Positions 7,392-16,848 of a stretch of 64,000 nucleotides of DNA are shown here, one piece after another (position 1 is the first letter of the stretch; each line of letters starts with the position of its first letter). The notes beneath the pieces are model-generated. The model ran no database searches and had not been told where the DNA came from. It saw only the letters and a program-made list of their open reading frames with translations. A program made the translations under genes and the position numbers. Source of the DNA: Aurantiochytrium sp. KH105 (lineage: Eukaryota; Sar; Bigyra; Thraustochytrida; Thraustochytriidae); assembly GCA_003116975.1 (NCBI GenBank), contig BGKB01000025.1, positions 124,001-188,000 of the forward strand, in the 5' to 3' direction.

Positions 7392-10300
7392 CCCCAAACA
7401 CACGTTGGTACGCATTCTCCGAGCTGGCGCCTCCACTGCCATTGCCGCGATGATCGCGGCCATGGCCTCGATAGCCGCCTCGGCCGCCGCGAGATGATCG
7501 TGGTCCACCGTATGCACCACTGCGTAAGCCGCTGCCCGCACCGCCAAAAGGGTCGGGCTCCAAAGCTCCGTTGCTTTCGGACTCGCGCGAGCTAAACTCG
7601 ACAAGTCGCTGCTTGAGAATCTGTAGTTCCTCCTCTTGGGCTTGCTTTTGTTTTTCCACCGAACGTGCAAGAGCTGATTGACTTGGAAGCGAAATAGGCA
7701 GCGCAGCCTCGTACTTGCCCTTGGAGCTTCGCGTCAGCAGTTTGAGAGAAACGACGCCTGGCTGCACGGAGGACGGCATGTCCTCCGGCGTCTTCTTTGA
7801 GTCGCCAGCTCCCAGACTGAGACCGTTCAGGAAACTTGTCGGGATGGCCATGCGATCCGCGTCTACCTTTCGGCCTGCCTGGCGACTCGAGTTCTTCATC
7901 GTTTCCTGCATAAGCAAGGCAAAATCCTGTTCGAATGCTTCATCTTCAGCCGATCGAGAAAATCCTTCTTCGTCATCGTCGTCTTCGTCAGAGGTGGAAG
8001 AGTCTGATTCGCTGCTCGAATCGCTTTCGTCCTCATCGCCACCACTACTCGAATCGCTCTCCGCCTCTTCATCTTCGTCATCTTCTTCATCGTCGTCGTC
8101 GTCGACCTCATCTTCTTCATCGTCGCTTTCTCCATCGTCGTCTTCATCCTCACTGTCCAGATCATCATCCTCATCTACGTCTACAGCTCGATTCTCCCCG
8201 TCCCTCTCGATACTTGCGCCATCCTCGCCATCGTCATCGTCCTCCTCCTCCTCCTCGTCGTCGTCGTCGTCATCGTCGTCATCTTCTTCTTCACCATCCT
8301 CGTCCTTGAACTCGTAAGCGTCCTCTTCGGGACGCGCGAGCGCCTGACGCTTGGCAGACTCCTCCTTTGCAGCAAGCTGCATTGGGGCCAGACGCTCTTC
8401 CACCTCAGCGAGCGTCTCTGGTCGCTGTGCTACGGGCCGTCCGAGCGCCTCAAATACATCGTCCACAGCAAAATTGACCTCCATTGGCACGTATGCCTTG
8501 GCAAGCCTGTAGCGCTCAAGGTAAAGCCAGTACAAACTGAGGCGATCTGCAAATACAGGAAGCGTGAGAAAGTCACGTGCAAACGTCAAAAGGTGACATG
8601 CTAACCGCAATCGAAAGGCTTCGAATGGTGGGTCTGCCGCGCAGGGTACATGAGGATGAAAGTCGGGAGCATCGGCCTCGACGCACCCACCAGGTCGAGG
8701 ACCGCGTGGCCGTCGAATTCGCTCCTCGACGGCATCTTCGCCCTGCAAAATTGGGGGCCAGTCCAAACAGTGGCCATGATGAAGAATCAGGTAAAGTGTG
8801 TCCAAAAGCGAATTGGCGTCGACGATCCGGTAGTTGAAGAGCTCGGCCAAGAGGCGCGCGCAACCAATCGTCTTTTGATAGGTCGTTCGGTCGTTCGTCT
8901 CGAGAGCTTGCTCGATGCGCTCCAATGCTGTATCCGCGACGCAAATTCCCGCTTCAGAATAAGACGACGACAAGAGCGCAAGACAGTCGCAGACTTCGTC
9001 GAGAACCAGGGGACGCTTTTTGCTTACAGCCAGGACGCAGCGCGCAATCAGTCGCACTGTCTTGCCGCGACCTGAGGGTGACCAGTCGAGCTTTTTTAAC
9101 ATTTTCACCACAAAAGCGGTCTGCTCGCGTTGCCGCGTCTTCCGACTCTTACGCGCTGGACGAGGGCGCCCGCCCTGTTGCGATCGCGCCGAAAAGTGAT
9201 TCCGGTCCAATTCGCTGCCCAAAAACTCAAACAGGAGATACCGAATAAAACGCTCCTCGTCGCTGCGCTCGCGCGCCTTGCGCATCTGCGAGCTTGCGGG
9301 TGGCACAATATAGTAGAATGCATTCTCAATCAGCGACTTCTCCGCGGCGTTCAAGGGCTGCGACTTGGACAAGGCGACGAGCTGCTGCAAGTACTTGGTC
9401 GTATCCTTGTGCGTGTCCTCCCTGCGGAAAAGATATCGACCGGCAGTCTCGAAAAGCTCGCACGCCCCGTCGACGTTTTGTCCGCGAAAGTCTTTGAAGC
9501 AATTCGTCCACACAAAGTATGCCTTTTCCGGTCCGGCGCAGAGCTCCTCGACATGGCCAAATTTGACGAGCTCGCCAATGTACCGCGCGTTGCGCAAACG
9601 AATCTCCACCTTGCGCGGATTGTCGAGCCGGCACAAAGACTTGAGCTCGCCTTCTAAATGGGACATGAGCTCTTGTCCAATGCGAGGGAAAATGGGAGAC
9701 AAAATTGCTGCGATACGCGCATAAAAGGGAAGGAGCTCGAGTCGTCTCCAGGTGGCGCGCTTAAGCTCCAGAATGAGACGTTTCAGCAGATTCTTGGTGT
9801 GATTATGGCAAAAGTCCACCGCGAAGCTTTCCGTGGCGCTACGGCTCAAACAGGCGTGCAGTCTGCTGCGCAGTGCCTCCGTTTGAAGCGCCGTCCGCGA
9901 GTCTCCTCCTTTGGCGGCAGCGCCGGATTTGCTCCCGCGCCCAGCGCCTTTCCCACGTTTTCCGTCGTCCTCGTCCGCGTCAGAAACGGAGGATCCATCG
10001 TCAGATTCGTCATCGCCGCCGTCAAGGTCGTCATCGCTGAAATTGATATCCTCGTCGTCTTCGACAGCAGTGTTCCCTTCCGTCTCGTCTGTCTTGTGAT
10101 CGCCGCTGCTCATGGCGGTCGCTTGCGCAACAGATGACGGAACGCCAGAGCGAGACGGCTTGGAAGATATACTGAGTTGACTCAGTGCACCATCGAGAGT
10201 GCCCTTGGCAGAGACACCACCAGAGCCATGCATAGCAGCGTCTTGCGCAGCCGCTGCGCGAGCCGATGCCTTTGCAGCTGCATTGGTCGCGTGAGCTTGC

Positions 10301-11526
10301 TGCACAGCCTCGCGATGGCTTGCGACTAGCGCGTTCGCTGCCCTTGACAAGAGCACGCTCGAAGTCGAGGCAAAGAGTGCGCCTGGCAACGTGTCAATGA
10401 GATCGGGGAGGTCCTGATAAAAGGCACGCGTCTCCTCGTCCCCGTACGCAATTGCGTCAGGGGAGAGCTCGTCCATGTTTCCGGGAAGACCGCGCTTGCG
10501 GTCCCACACTGCGACCTCGGTAGCCTTTTCGGGCTTTTCATCGTCCAGCGGGGCAGGCGACTCGGGCGGATCAGCGTCAGTCAGGTCGCACAGCATTGCA
10601 GCGCCTTCTTCCATGCGCTCCACGCCGAGACGACGCTCTTCGAAGGCCTTGGCCACTCGTTCATCGAGAGAACCATGGTTCAAAACACGATCCTCGTTGC
10701 TCTTGCTGCGCTTCTGTAGGGCAATTTGTTCATTGTGAAGACGAACAAGCAGACACGAACGGTAGATGGCCATCATCTGCTGACAGCGCGCGCGCGTCTC
10801 GTCGGGGACACGTTCAAAGTGCTCAGCAAGAAGATTGGCGCGCTGGTCTTCGAGCGTGCGTGGTACGCAGCCAATAAGCTCGAGGCCTGCGACTCGAAGA
10901 AGGCCATTGATACCGGTCAGGTTGCTCAGTGCAAGATCGCTCAGGGGCTGTCTCGCAAGGTCCGAGCTCTCATCCTTGGCCCGCACGGGGACCTGGCACA
11001 TGCGTCGCAGGATCTTGACGAGAAAGGCGACCGAGTCAACGACTCCGCATAGCACGAGTTCGCCTGCAAATCGCAAGAGGACGCGGCGTCGCGCGACGTC
11101 CTTGGATTCGAGCGAGGTCTCGATTTTGTCAAACTCATCACTGATGCCCTGGCAAAACGGTTCGGAGAACTCTTCGTAGCGCTGATGCATGACATTGACC
11201 AGCCGCATGACGGCCATAACGTCCTTGGGTTTGATCTGCGCGTCGAGGACATTGGCGACAATCTCGCTCACGTACCTGCGAAGGTTGAGTTTGGCGGCGT
11301 CGCTGGCGAGTTGCTCGCCGGTGTCCTCGGAGATGATTTTCGTTTTCTTGACGAAGCCTGTGGTCTTCTTCACGTCCGAAACGAGCTTTTTCTTGTTGGC
11401 CTCGACGTCGGCGCGTACCGCCTGCACCTTTTCCGCCTCATTCTCCGCGGAGGCGGCGGCCCGCGCGGCGCGGGCGCGCTCGCCGCTCTGCGCCAGTTTG
11501 CGCGCAGCCTCAGGGTCCGTGCTCAT
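7387..11526 (-). CDS. UPF2: Nonsense-mediated decay factor UPF2
   Basis: 1379 residues. UPF2 bridges UPF3/exon-junction complexes to the helicase UPF1 in cytoplasmic mRNA surveillance. Three MIF4G-type helical domains can be followed: about residues 80-280, 565-760 (containing the conserved NLLKRLILELKRATWRRLE) and 805-1000 (KMLKKLDWSPSGRGKTVRLI). They are separated by Ala/Ser-rich linkers and an acidic stretch near 480-520. A very acidic Asp/Glu/Ser tract (about 1070-1200) precedes the C-terminal UPF1-binding-like segment (SLKLLTRSSKGKYEAALPI onward). The protein ends in an RGG-rich tail. It is slightly longer than human UPF2 (about 1270) because of the linkers. Single exon. The start ATG at 11526 is the first in the frame and begins a plausible acidic, Lys-rich N-terminus. 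Confidence 0.93.
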   Translation of the reverse strand: MSTDPEAARKLAQSGERARAARAAASAENEAEKVQAVRADVEANKKKLVSDVKKTTGFVKKTKIISEDTGEQLASDAAKLNLRRYVSEIVANVLDAQIKPKDVMAVMRLVNVMHQRYEEFSEPFCQGISDEFDKIETSLESKDVARRRVLLRFAGELVLCGVVDSVAFLVKILRRMCQVPVRAKDESSDLARQPLSDLALSNLTGINGLLRVAGLELIGCVPRTLEDQRANLLAEHFERVPDETRARCQQMMAIYRSCLLVRLHNEQIALQKRSKSNEDRVLNHGSLDERVAKAFEERRLGVERMEEGAAMLCDLTDADPPESPAPLDDEKPEKATEVAVWDRKRGLPGNMDELSPDAIAYGDEETRAFYQDLPDLIDTLPGALFASTSSVLLSRAANALVASHREAVQQAHATNAAAKASARAAAAQDAAMHGSGGVSAKGTLDGALSQLSISSKPSRSGVPSSVAQATAMSSGDHKTDETEGNTAVEDDEDINFSDDDLDGGDDESDDGSSVSDADEDDGKRGKGAGRGSKSGAAAKGGDSRTALQTEALRSRLHACLSRSATESFAVDFCHNHTKNLLKRLILELKRATWRRLELLPFYARIAAILSPIFPRIGQELMSHLEGELKSLCRLDNPRKVEIRLRNARYIGELVKFGHVEELCAGPEKAYFVWTNCFKDFRGQNVDGACELFETAGRYLFRREDTHKDTTKYLQQLVALSKSQPLNAAEKSLIENAFYYIVPPASSQMRKARERSDEERFIRYLLFEFLGSELDRNHFSARSQQGGRPRPARKSRKTRQREQTAFVVKMLKKLDWSPSGRGKTVRLIARCVLAVSKKRPLVLDEVCDCLALLSSSYSEAGICVADTALERIEQALETNDRTTYQKTIGCARLLAELFNYRIVDANSLLDTLYLILHHGHCLDWPPILQGEDAVEERIRRPRGPRPGGCVEADAPDFHPHVPCAADPPFEAFRLRLACHLLTFARDFLTLPVFADRLSLYWLYLERYRLAKAYVPMEVNFAVDDVFEALGRPVAQRPETLAEVEERLAPMQLAAKEESAKRQALARPEEDAYEFKDEDGEEEDDDDDDDDDEEEEEDDDDGEDGASIERDGENRAVDVDEDDDLDSEDEDDDGESDDEEDEVDDDDDEEDDEDEEAESDSSSGGDEDESDSSSESDSSTSDEDDDDEEGFSRSAEDEAFEQDFALLMQETMKNSSRQAGRKVDADRMAIPTSFLNGLSLGAGDSKKTPEDMPSSVQPGVVSLKLLTRSSKGKYEAALPISLPSQSALARSVEKQKQAQEEELQILKQRLVEFSSRESESNGALEPDPFGGAGSGLRSGAYGGPRSSRGGRGGYRGHGRDHRGNGSGGASSENAYQRVFGD

Positions 11527-11710
11527 CCGGGGCGAGCGCCGGTCGCCGCGCCGCCATGCAGCTCCTCCCCTTTCTCTCCCCCGCCCCGCGCTCCCGCCCG
11601 CGCCCGCCCCGTCGCCGCGCGCAGCAGCGCCTCGGGCTCCGCGTCCAACGTCTGCGCGAGCGGGCTCGGGCGCGTCGCTCTCTCTCGTTCCCTTCCCTCA
11701 TTCATTCCCG

Positions 11711-11818
11711 AAGCAAAGCAACGCAACGCAAAGCAAAGCAAAGCAAAGCAAAGCAAAGCAAAGCAAAGCAAAGCAAAGCAAAGCAAAGCAAAGCAAAGCA
11801 AAGCGAAGCGGAGCAAAG
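11711..11818. repeat. (AAGCA)n pentanucleotide array
   Basis: About 20 nearly perfect AAGCA units over 108 bp, degrading to AAGCG at the right end. It lies about 190 bp upstream of the UPF2 start. Confidence 0.92.
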
Positions 11819-12284
11819 TCAAAAAAGAGAAAAAGATCTCCCCTTCTTTTCTTAGCTAGCCCTGGCTGCCGAGCCTTGCATGGCAGGAAGCGTGGCGCGG
11901 CGCGGCAAGGGCCTATGGCCGCTATAAGCCCTTTGCGGCGCGCGCTGCAAGTCGGGCAAAGGCCCCGCGACGCGGCCAGCAGAGGCAGGCAGGCCAGCAG
12001 CCAGCAGGCAGGCAGGCCCGAATGAAGAATGGCGCGGCGCAAGTGGGGAATGCGCGCATAGGCGACTTGGCGGCAGGCGCGGCAAGGATCCGGCGCGCGC
12101 ACTCGCGACGCAGAAGAAAGAAGGGCACCAAAGAGGCAACCCTTGACCCGAGCCGAGCCGACCCGCGCGAGCGAACCCCGAGGCGTCGCGCCGCGAGGCG
12201 AGGCCAGGCCAGGCCAGGCGAGGCGAGCGTCGAGGCCGCAGACGGGCGCGCGCCCCGGGCGAGGAGCAGGGACTCGCGCGAGCT

Positions 12285-12306
12285 CAGGCAGGCAGGCAGG
12301 CAGGCA
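12285..12306. repeat. (GGCA)n microsatellite
   Basis: Five GGCA units; related CAGG/CAGC units occur at about 11980-12020. Confidence 0.8.
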
Positions 12307-12702
12307 GCGGCGGCGCTCGCCGAAGAAGAAGAAGAAGGAGAAGGAGGAGAAGGAGGCGTCGAATCGAGGCGCGGCACTAGGCTACACAACGCACGCCGCG
12401 GCGACCTAGCCCGCGCGCGCCGCGAGGTACCTGGAGAGGCGGCAGGCCGACGCGCTCGTCCCGCGCGGGAGCTGGAGCAGGCGATAGCGACGGCCGCGAC
12501 GAGCCACGTCGACGCGAAAGAGGAGGAGGAGGAGGAGGGAAAAAGGGAAGGAAGCCCCCAGCGAGGTGACGAGGCACGCGCTGCGTGCACCGCGCAGGTC
12601 AGCGCCCGGAGGGAGCGCCAGCGTGGCGCCCGTGAAGGCGTTGCTGCTACCGGTGCGGCCGGTAGTGCTGCTGGCGGCGGTGTAGTTGTTGACTCGTGCT
12701 TC

Positions 12703-13406
12703 ATGTTCAAGAACATGGCGTGGAGCCAGCCACCCAATGAGGACGATCACTACATCAACAAGAATGTAAACTGGGTCGGCAAGCGGTTCTACGTGTTCTA
12801 CGTCTTTGTTATCTTTGTAGGCGCCTACTTGGCCAACGTCGTGCTCGGGACCACGGTACTAAATTCGTTCCAGGTGTGGACCCTGGTACATGTCATTCAT
12901 GGCATCATTAATTTCACAGTTATGCACTATGTCACAGGCGTACCTGCTGACCTTGACAACGACGAGTTCCACGAGCTTTCATGGTGGGAGCAGCTCGATG
13001 ACGGTGTCGCGTGGACGCCCATGAAGCGCAATCTTATGATCATCCCTGTGGTTCTGTAAGTTGGACAACATTACCTTTGCAGCCAGCCGTGCGACAGAGC
13101 CCAAGCTGCCATTGTCCGCCGCTTGCTCTTGGTTCCTTGGCTCTCTGCTTGTTTCTCTTTCTATCCTTTTGGTGATGTGACCTACGGTACTGACGTCTTT
13201 GCTCTTCTTCTTTTTTGTATATGCGCGGCCTACACAGATTTCTCGTCGTCGCCTACTTTACGGAATACGACCCCATGTATCTTGCTCTTAACCTTTGCGT
13301 GCTTGCGCTTGTTCTTTTGCCCAAGATGCCACAATTTTACCGCGTCAGGCTCAACAGCTCTGCATCTTTTGACGAGGATGACCCAACACATCCACACTCC
13401 TCATGA
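12703..13406 (+). CDS. ORMDL: ORMDL/Orm family sphingolipid regulator (2 exons)
   Basis: ER membrane protein that inhibits serine palmitoyltransferase in sphingolipid synthesis. Exons 12703-13055 and 13238-13406; the 182-nt intron has donor GTAAGT and acceptor CACAG. Joined, the junction reads IPVVL|FLVVAYFTEYD, matching the family's third/fourth membrane segments. Family hallmarks are WTLVHVIHGIINF, SWWEQLDDGVAWT and LLPKMPQFYRVR. Four hydrophobic segments are seen, as expected. Length is about 170 residues (human about 153). Start: ATG at 12703 or, with better context (aacATGG), 12715. The frame stays open upstream but is low-complexity and I read it as leader. It lacks the Ser-rich N-terminal extension that makes yeast Orm1/2 phospho-regulated. 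Confidence 0.93.
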
Positions 13407-13804
13407 CTCTGCTGCATGCATTTCTGCGCACGCCCGAGGCGGCGATGCTGCGACACTGCGACACCCTGCGATTTTAACAACTAAATTCAAATTGCAAACA
13501 GCGAACGTGTCTTGCAAGAGGCAGGCAGAGGAGGAGGGAAAAGGGAAAGGAACCAGCGGACAAGCTAGCTAGGCCAGCAAAACTGAAGCGAGCAAGTAAG
13601 CTTTTACATGAAATATTTCTTTCTTTTGATCACCTCGATGCCATGTGTGCGCCCTCGCTTTTCGCGATCTCTCTGAAATCGAAAAGATCAGATGATATTC
13701 AAATATGGGTTGCAACGCGACACCTGCGGTTGCGGCTTGCTTTCTTCGTCTTTTTCTCAGTATAAGTTACATTCGATGTTGATGTAATTTCGGATTGTTC
13801 GTTC
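13407..13804. other. Convergent 3' region of ORMDL and SNAPC3
   Basis: About 400 bp of AT-richer sequence between two convergent genes. No gene, RNA or notable repeat seen. Confidence 0.6.
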
Positions 13805-14955
13805 TTAGACCGCGAAACGCAGGGGCACAACACGCATGTGGGCAAATCGGGTCTGCAGTTCGCCATCTTGATCATAAAAGACCATTTTGAAGCATTTCGA
13901 ACAGAATTTACTCGGATCCTCGCCCGAGACGCCATCCGCAAAACACATGTAGCGCGCCCAAAATTTCCCGCAAAGTACGCACATGGGGCGTCGGACGCCA
14001 GCAGCGAAACGCAGCATGGGATAGGCTGCAGCATTCGCCGGATACGCACAGGGTCGACGCCGAACGAGCAAAATGTCAATCTGATGCTCACAGTCACCCT
14101 GGTGCAGCAAGAGAAGCGAAGGCCCTAATGACAGCATACCGCTTGCGTGCAGATCCCAAAGTGTGACGCCTTCTACTTGTCGCTCTGCAGCTGTGCCGCC
14201 AGCACGTCGTATTGCTGCGCAAAGAGGCGCCGCAAGGTTGGTTGACCTTGCCGACACGAAAAAAGTTGCAGGCGCTGCGAAAAAATAATAATTGCCAAAG
14301 AGGCTTGGCCCGCACGATGCATGGTCACGCACGCAAAAGATAGCTTCGCGAAGTGCAGTGAGCGTTGTAGATCCCAACACATCATATTCTTGCTCTTGGG
14401 AACCGCCACTCACGAGGATGCGAAATGCTAATTCACCCGCTGCAGCATCAGCAGCAGGAGGCGTAAGAGGAAGAGACTGCTGCGAGCCTTGCTCAGCCGC
14501 ATTGTGCTCTCGGGCGGCCGCAGCACTTATTTGCGCCGGCGATAAGCTGCTCGCGGCACTGCTGACCTCGGCTGCATTTTCTGCGAGGACCTCGTCACTG
14601 CCAGATCGTTAGTCGAATTGCGCCGCTACAAACAAATAAACAAACAAGCAAGCGGACAAAGAAAGTCCCGTCCCGCCCGTATGTGTTCAACTCACGCATT
14701 CCATCGTTGCCGCATGAGACTCACGAGGCTGGCGTGCCGCGGCATCGCATCAGGTGGGGTCTCTGCGGCAAGGGCATCTTGAACAATCTTGGTCGGCGTC
14801 CTGGCTGCGAGCCCTCTCGCGTCTGCGAGCATGGCCTGCACACGCGCAGGCGAGGCTTGCGCGGCCTCGCGCGCGGCCGCAAGGCTCGCGCTCACATCCT
14901 GAGCAGCGTCCAGCGTGCGCGCGCCCTTTGCGCGCGGAAGTCTCACGCGCTCCAT
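13805..14955 (-). CDS. SNAPC3: snRNA-activating protein complex subunit 3 (2 exons)
   Basis: Subunit of SNAPc, the nuclear factor that binds the proximal sequence element of snRNA promoters for Pol II and Pol III. Exon 1 is 14955-14696 and exon 2 is 14597-13805. The 98-nt intron has donor GTGAGT and acceptor GGCAG and keeps the frame, giving 350 residues (human about 411). The C-terminal half carries the family signature: VLGSTTLTALREAIFCV, then LLLLHQGDCEHQID, then a Cys-x2-Cys...Cys-x2-Cys pair (CVLCGKFWARYMC and FCSKCFKMVFYD), a likely zinc site. The N-terminus is Ala-rich and divergent. The start ATG at 14955 has a good context (aacATGG). The gene runs in the same direction as its right neighbour, the dynein light chain. 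Confidence 0.88.
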
Positions 14956-15436
14956 GTTTTGCGGTCATGCTTTTGGGGTTCCAAATTGGGGAGGCTCGAA
15001 ATTCGCGCGCGGAAAAGCTCATCGTAAGTGGTGGTGGCGTGTACACGCACGCGTCTCGGACAAGAAGTTGATGATAAGAAGAAAGATTGCCAAAAATACT
15101 GATGTTCACAAGGAATCAGGGATGGAAAGAAGAGCGAACTTCTTGAGTGATACAAGGCTGTGTTGCCAATTATAGATCGCTCCTGCATGGAGTTGCCTCT
15201 TGTGCCCACGAAACTCGAGCCGCACAAAGACGTACACACGCACACAGAGCGCTAAATGGACTTTCGCTTGCAAAGTGCAGAACAGCCAAGCTCCGTAACC
15301 TTTCCATGCGGTACAATGGCAGTCTCGCCCGACAAATCCCTCCTAACAGACAGGAAACACCATGCGGTCCAAGACGGGCTTTTTTGAAAAGAGATACCTA
15401 GAAGCAAAAGCCACAGACAAAAAATACACAACAGAT
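14956..15436. other. Intergenic region between SNAPC3 and dynein light chain genes
   Basis: About 480 bp holding the SNAPC3 promoter and the light-chain 3' end. No gene or repeat recognised. Confidence 0.6.
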
Positions 15437-15964
15437 TCAAAATTGAAGACCGTAGACGCTCACAATGCAATAGAGGGTCTTGTTTTGCTCCTTGCTCTTA
15501 TCACCCGGCCATTTGACCGTGACGCAGCCATCAGAAACGGTGTCCCAATACGAAGAATTTGCAGTGTGAAGGCCTGCACCATTTTTCTGCATGATGGCAC
15601 ACGTAATGACATACTTGAAGGGCTTTCCCAAGTCAGCAAGGTCCTGCATGCATGTTTCGCAAATGCTGTCGATCCATCGTGCTACTTTGGTCTCGTCATG
15701 CGCCTGGTCTTTGAGATGCGTCTCGATGGAGCTCTCGACGATACGTTCCACTTCTTCTGCGATAAAAGCCGACTGTTATTTTTGCGATGTTTGGGGGGAG
15801 AAGAGTTAAAGGACGCAAGCCCGAGCGGATGCTCAATCGGCCATGCAGGCAGTCGGTCGTGAAAGTTGTCGATGAGCTAGCCCGTCAGTCAATCAAGTCA
15901 ATACAGCAATGGCCCAATGTTGAACCCAAGCACGTACCTCTTCTGCGCTTTGCAAGTCGTCCAT
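15437..15964 (-). CDS. DYNLT1: Tctex1-type dynein light chain (2 exons)
   Basis: Light chain of cytoplasmic or axonemal dynein that dimerises and binds the intermediate chain and cargo. Exon 1 is only 27 nt (15964-15938, MDDLQSAEE), then a 165-nt intron (donor GTACGT, acceptor AACAG; 15937-15773), then exon 2 (15772-15437). The joined N-terminus MDDLQSAEESAFIAEEV aligns residue for residue with the animal start MEDYQAAEETAFVVDEV, which validates the junction. Further family blocks are LGKPFKYVITCAIMQKNGAG, LHTANSSYWDTVSDG and YCIVSVYGLQF. Total 120 residues (animal about 113), with a small insertion (PGDKSKEQN) near the C-terminus. Divergent from the GH114 gene on its right. Confidence 0.95.
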
Positions 15965-16848
15965 TTTTAATGGTCTGTGTGAGTGTGCGCAGCCGTCTCG
16001 CGAGGTGTCGGCGGAGCGTGGCCAGCTCGCTTAGCTGTCTTCTCCTCCTCGCCGCTCAAGGAGAAGCACTTCAAGTCGACCTGTGACACCGAGCGCACGT
16101 AGTCCTTTTGACCGGTCCTGCGGCGCACTTTCGCAGTCTAGCGACCACGCACGCACGCACGCTCCCGGGTACAAACTTTGTTGCAGTCCTGTTCCTTCCC
16201 CGTGCTTGCTTGGTTTCTGTCTGCCTGTCTGCATGTCTTTCTGTTTGTCTACCTGTTTGAGGAGACCGTTGAGAGCTGTTTTTCGTTTCCATCGAAGAGA
16301 CCTATCCATCGTTTAGGTCTCTTATGTAATCATGCAGGTCATCTGGAAGGCGGCAATCGCAGCTCCGTGACAAGCGCGAGCTCCAGCAGCGCGTGCGTCG
16401 TTCGCTGGGGCCACAATCTCGCGCTACCACGCGCGCCAGAGGCCGTCCAGCGAGAACAATACCCGAGAACCTCAAGTTCGAGTTCATGGATTGATTGGTG
16501 AAGAAAACGTGAACGTGAAGAAGCGCGGCTGCCGGGTGCATGGTTCAGGTTGCTGTTGATGGATGGACGTGTATGGAAAATGGATTCGGCAGTCTGCCAG
16601 CGGCACGGGCCTCGTTGTTGTATAGTAAAAGAAAGAAAGCGCACGTGCAAGCTCGCTCGTGGTTGATAGAACAGAAAAGAAAAGAAAGCAAACGCGAGTC
16701 CGGAGCGAGTCTTCGCCAGAACCGCGCGACGCCTCTGCGGAAGGCCTCGCGCGCGCGCGCGCTCGCTGGCTCGCTCGTGCGACGGTCGTCGCGAGGGAGG
16801 GAGGGAGAGAGGGAGGAGGGAGGACACACTCACTGACTGGGGCGAGCG
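15965..16848. other. Divergent region between dynein light chain and GH114 genes
   Basis: About 0.9 kb with promoters for both genes. Long open frames on both strands here are Arg/Ser-rich and show no family. Contains short ACGC, CTGT and (GGGA)n tracts. Confidence 0.6.
16794..16828. repeat. (GGGA)n purine tract
   Basis: GGGAGGGAGA-type purine run ending about 20 bp before the GH114 start codon, so probably in its promoter or leader. Confidence 0.8.

Larger units (their letters stand above)
11527..12702. other. Divergent UPF2/ORMDL promoter region
   Basis: GC-rich DNA between the divergent UPF2 and ORMDL genes. An open frame runs from 12022 into ORMDL, but it is Arg/Ala/Glu low-complexity and looks like untranslated leader. 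No independent gene is supported. Contains (AAGCA)n and (GGCA)n arrays. Confidence 0.6.

Noticed and set aside
11189..12025. Plus-strand frame of 278 codons across the UPF2 start and the AAGCA array
   Set aside because: Antisense to UPF2 for a third of its length, then a translated microsatellite (QSKAK-type).
12022..12702. N-terminal extension of ORMDL of 227 residues
   Set aside because: Arg/Ala/Glu low-complexity from GC-rich repeats, with no conservation expected; family members start close to the first membrane segment.
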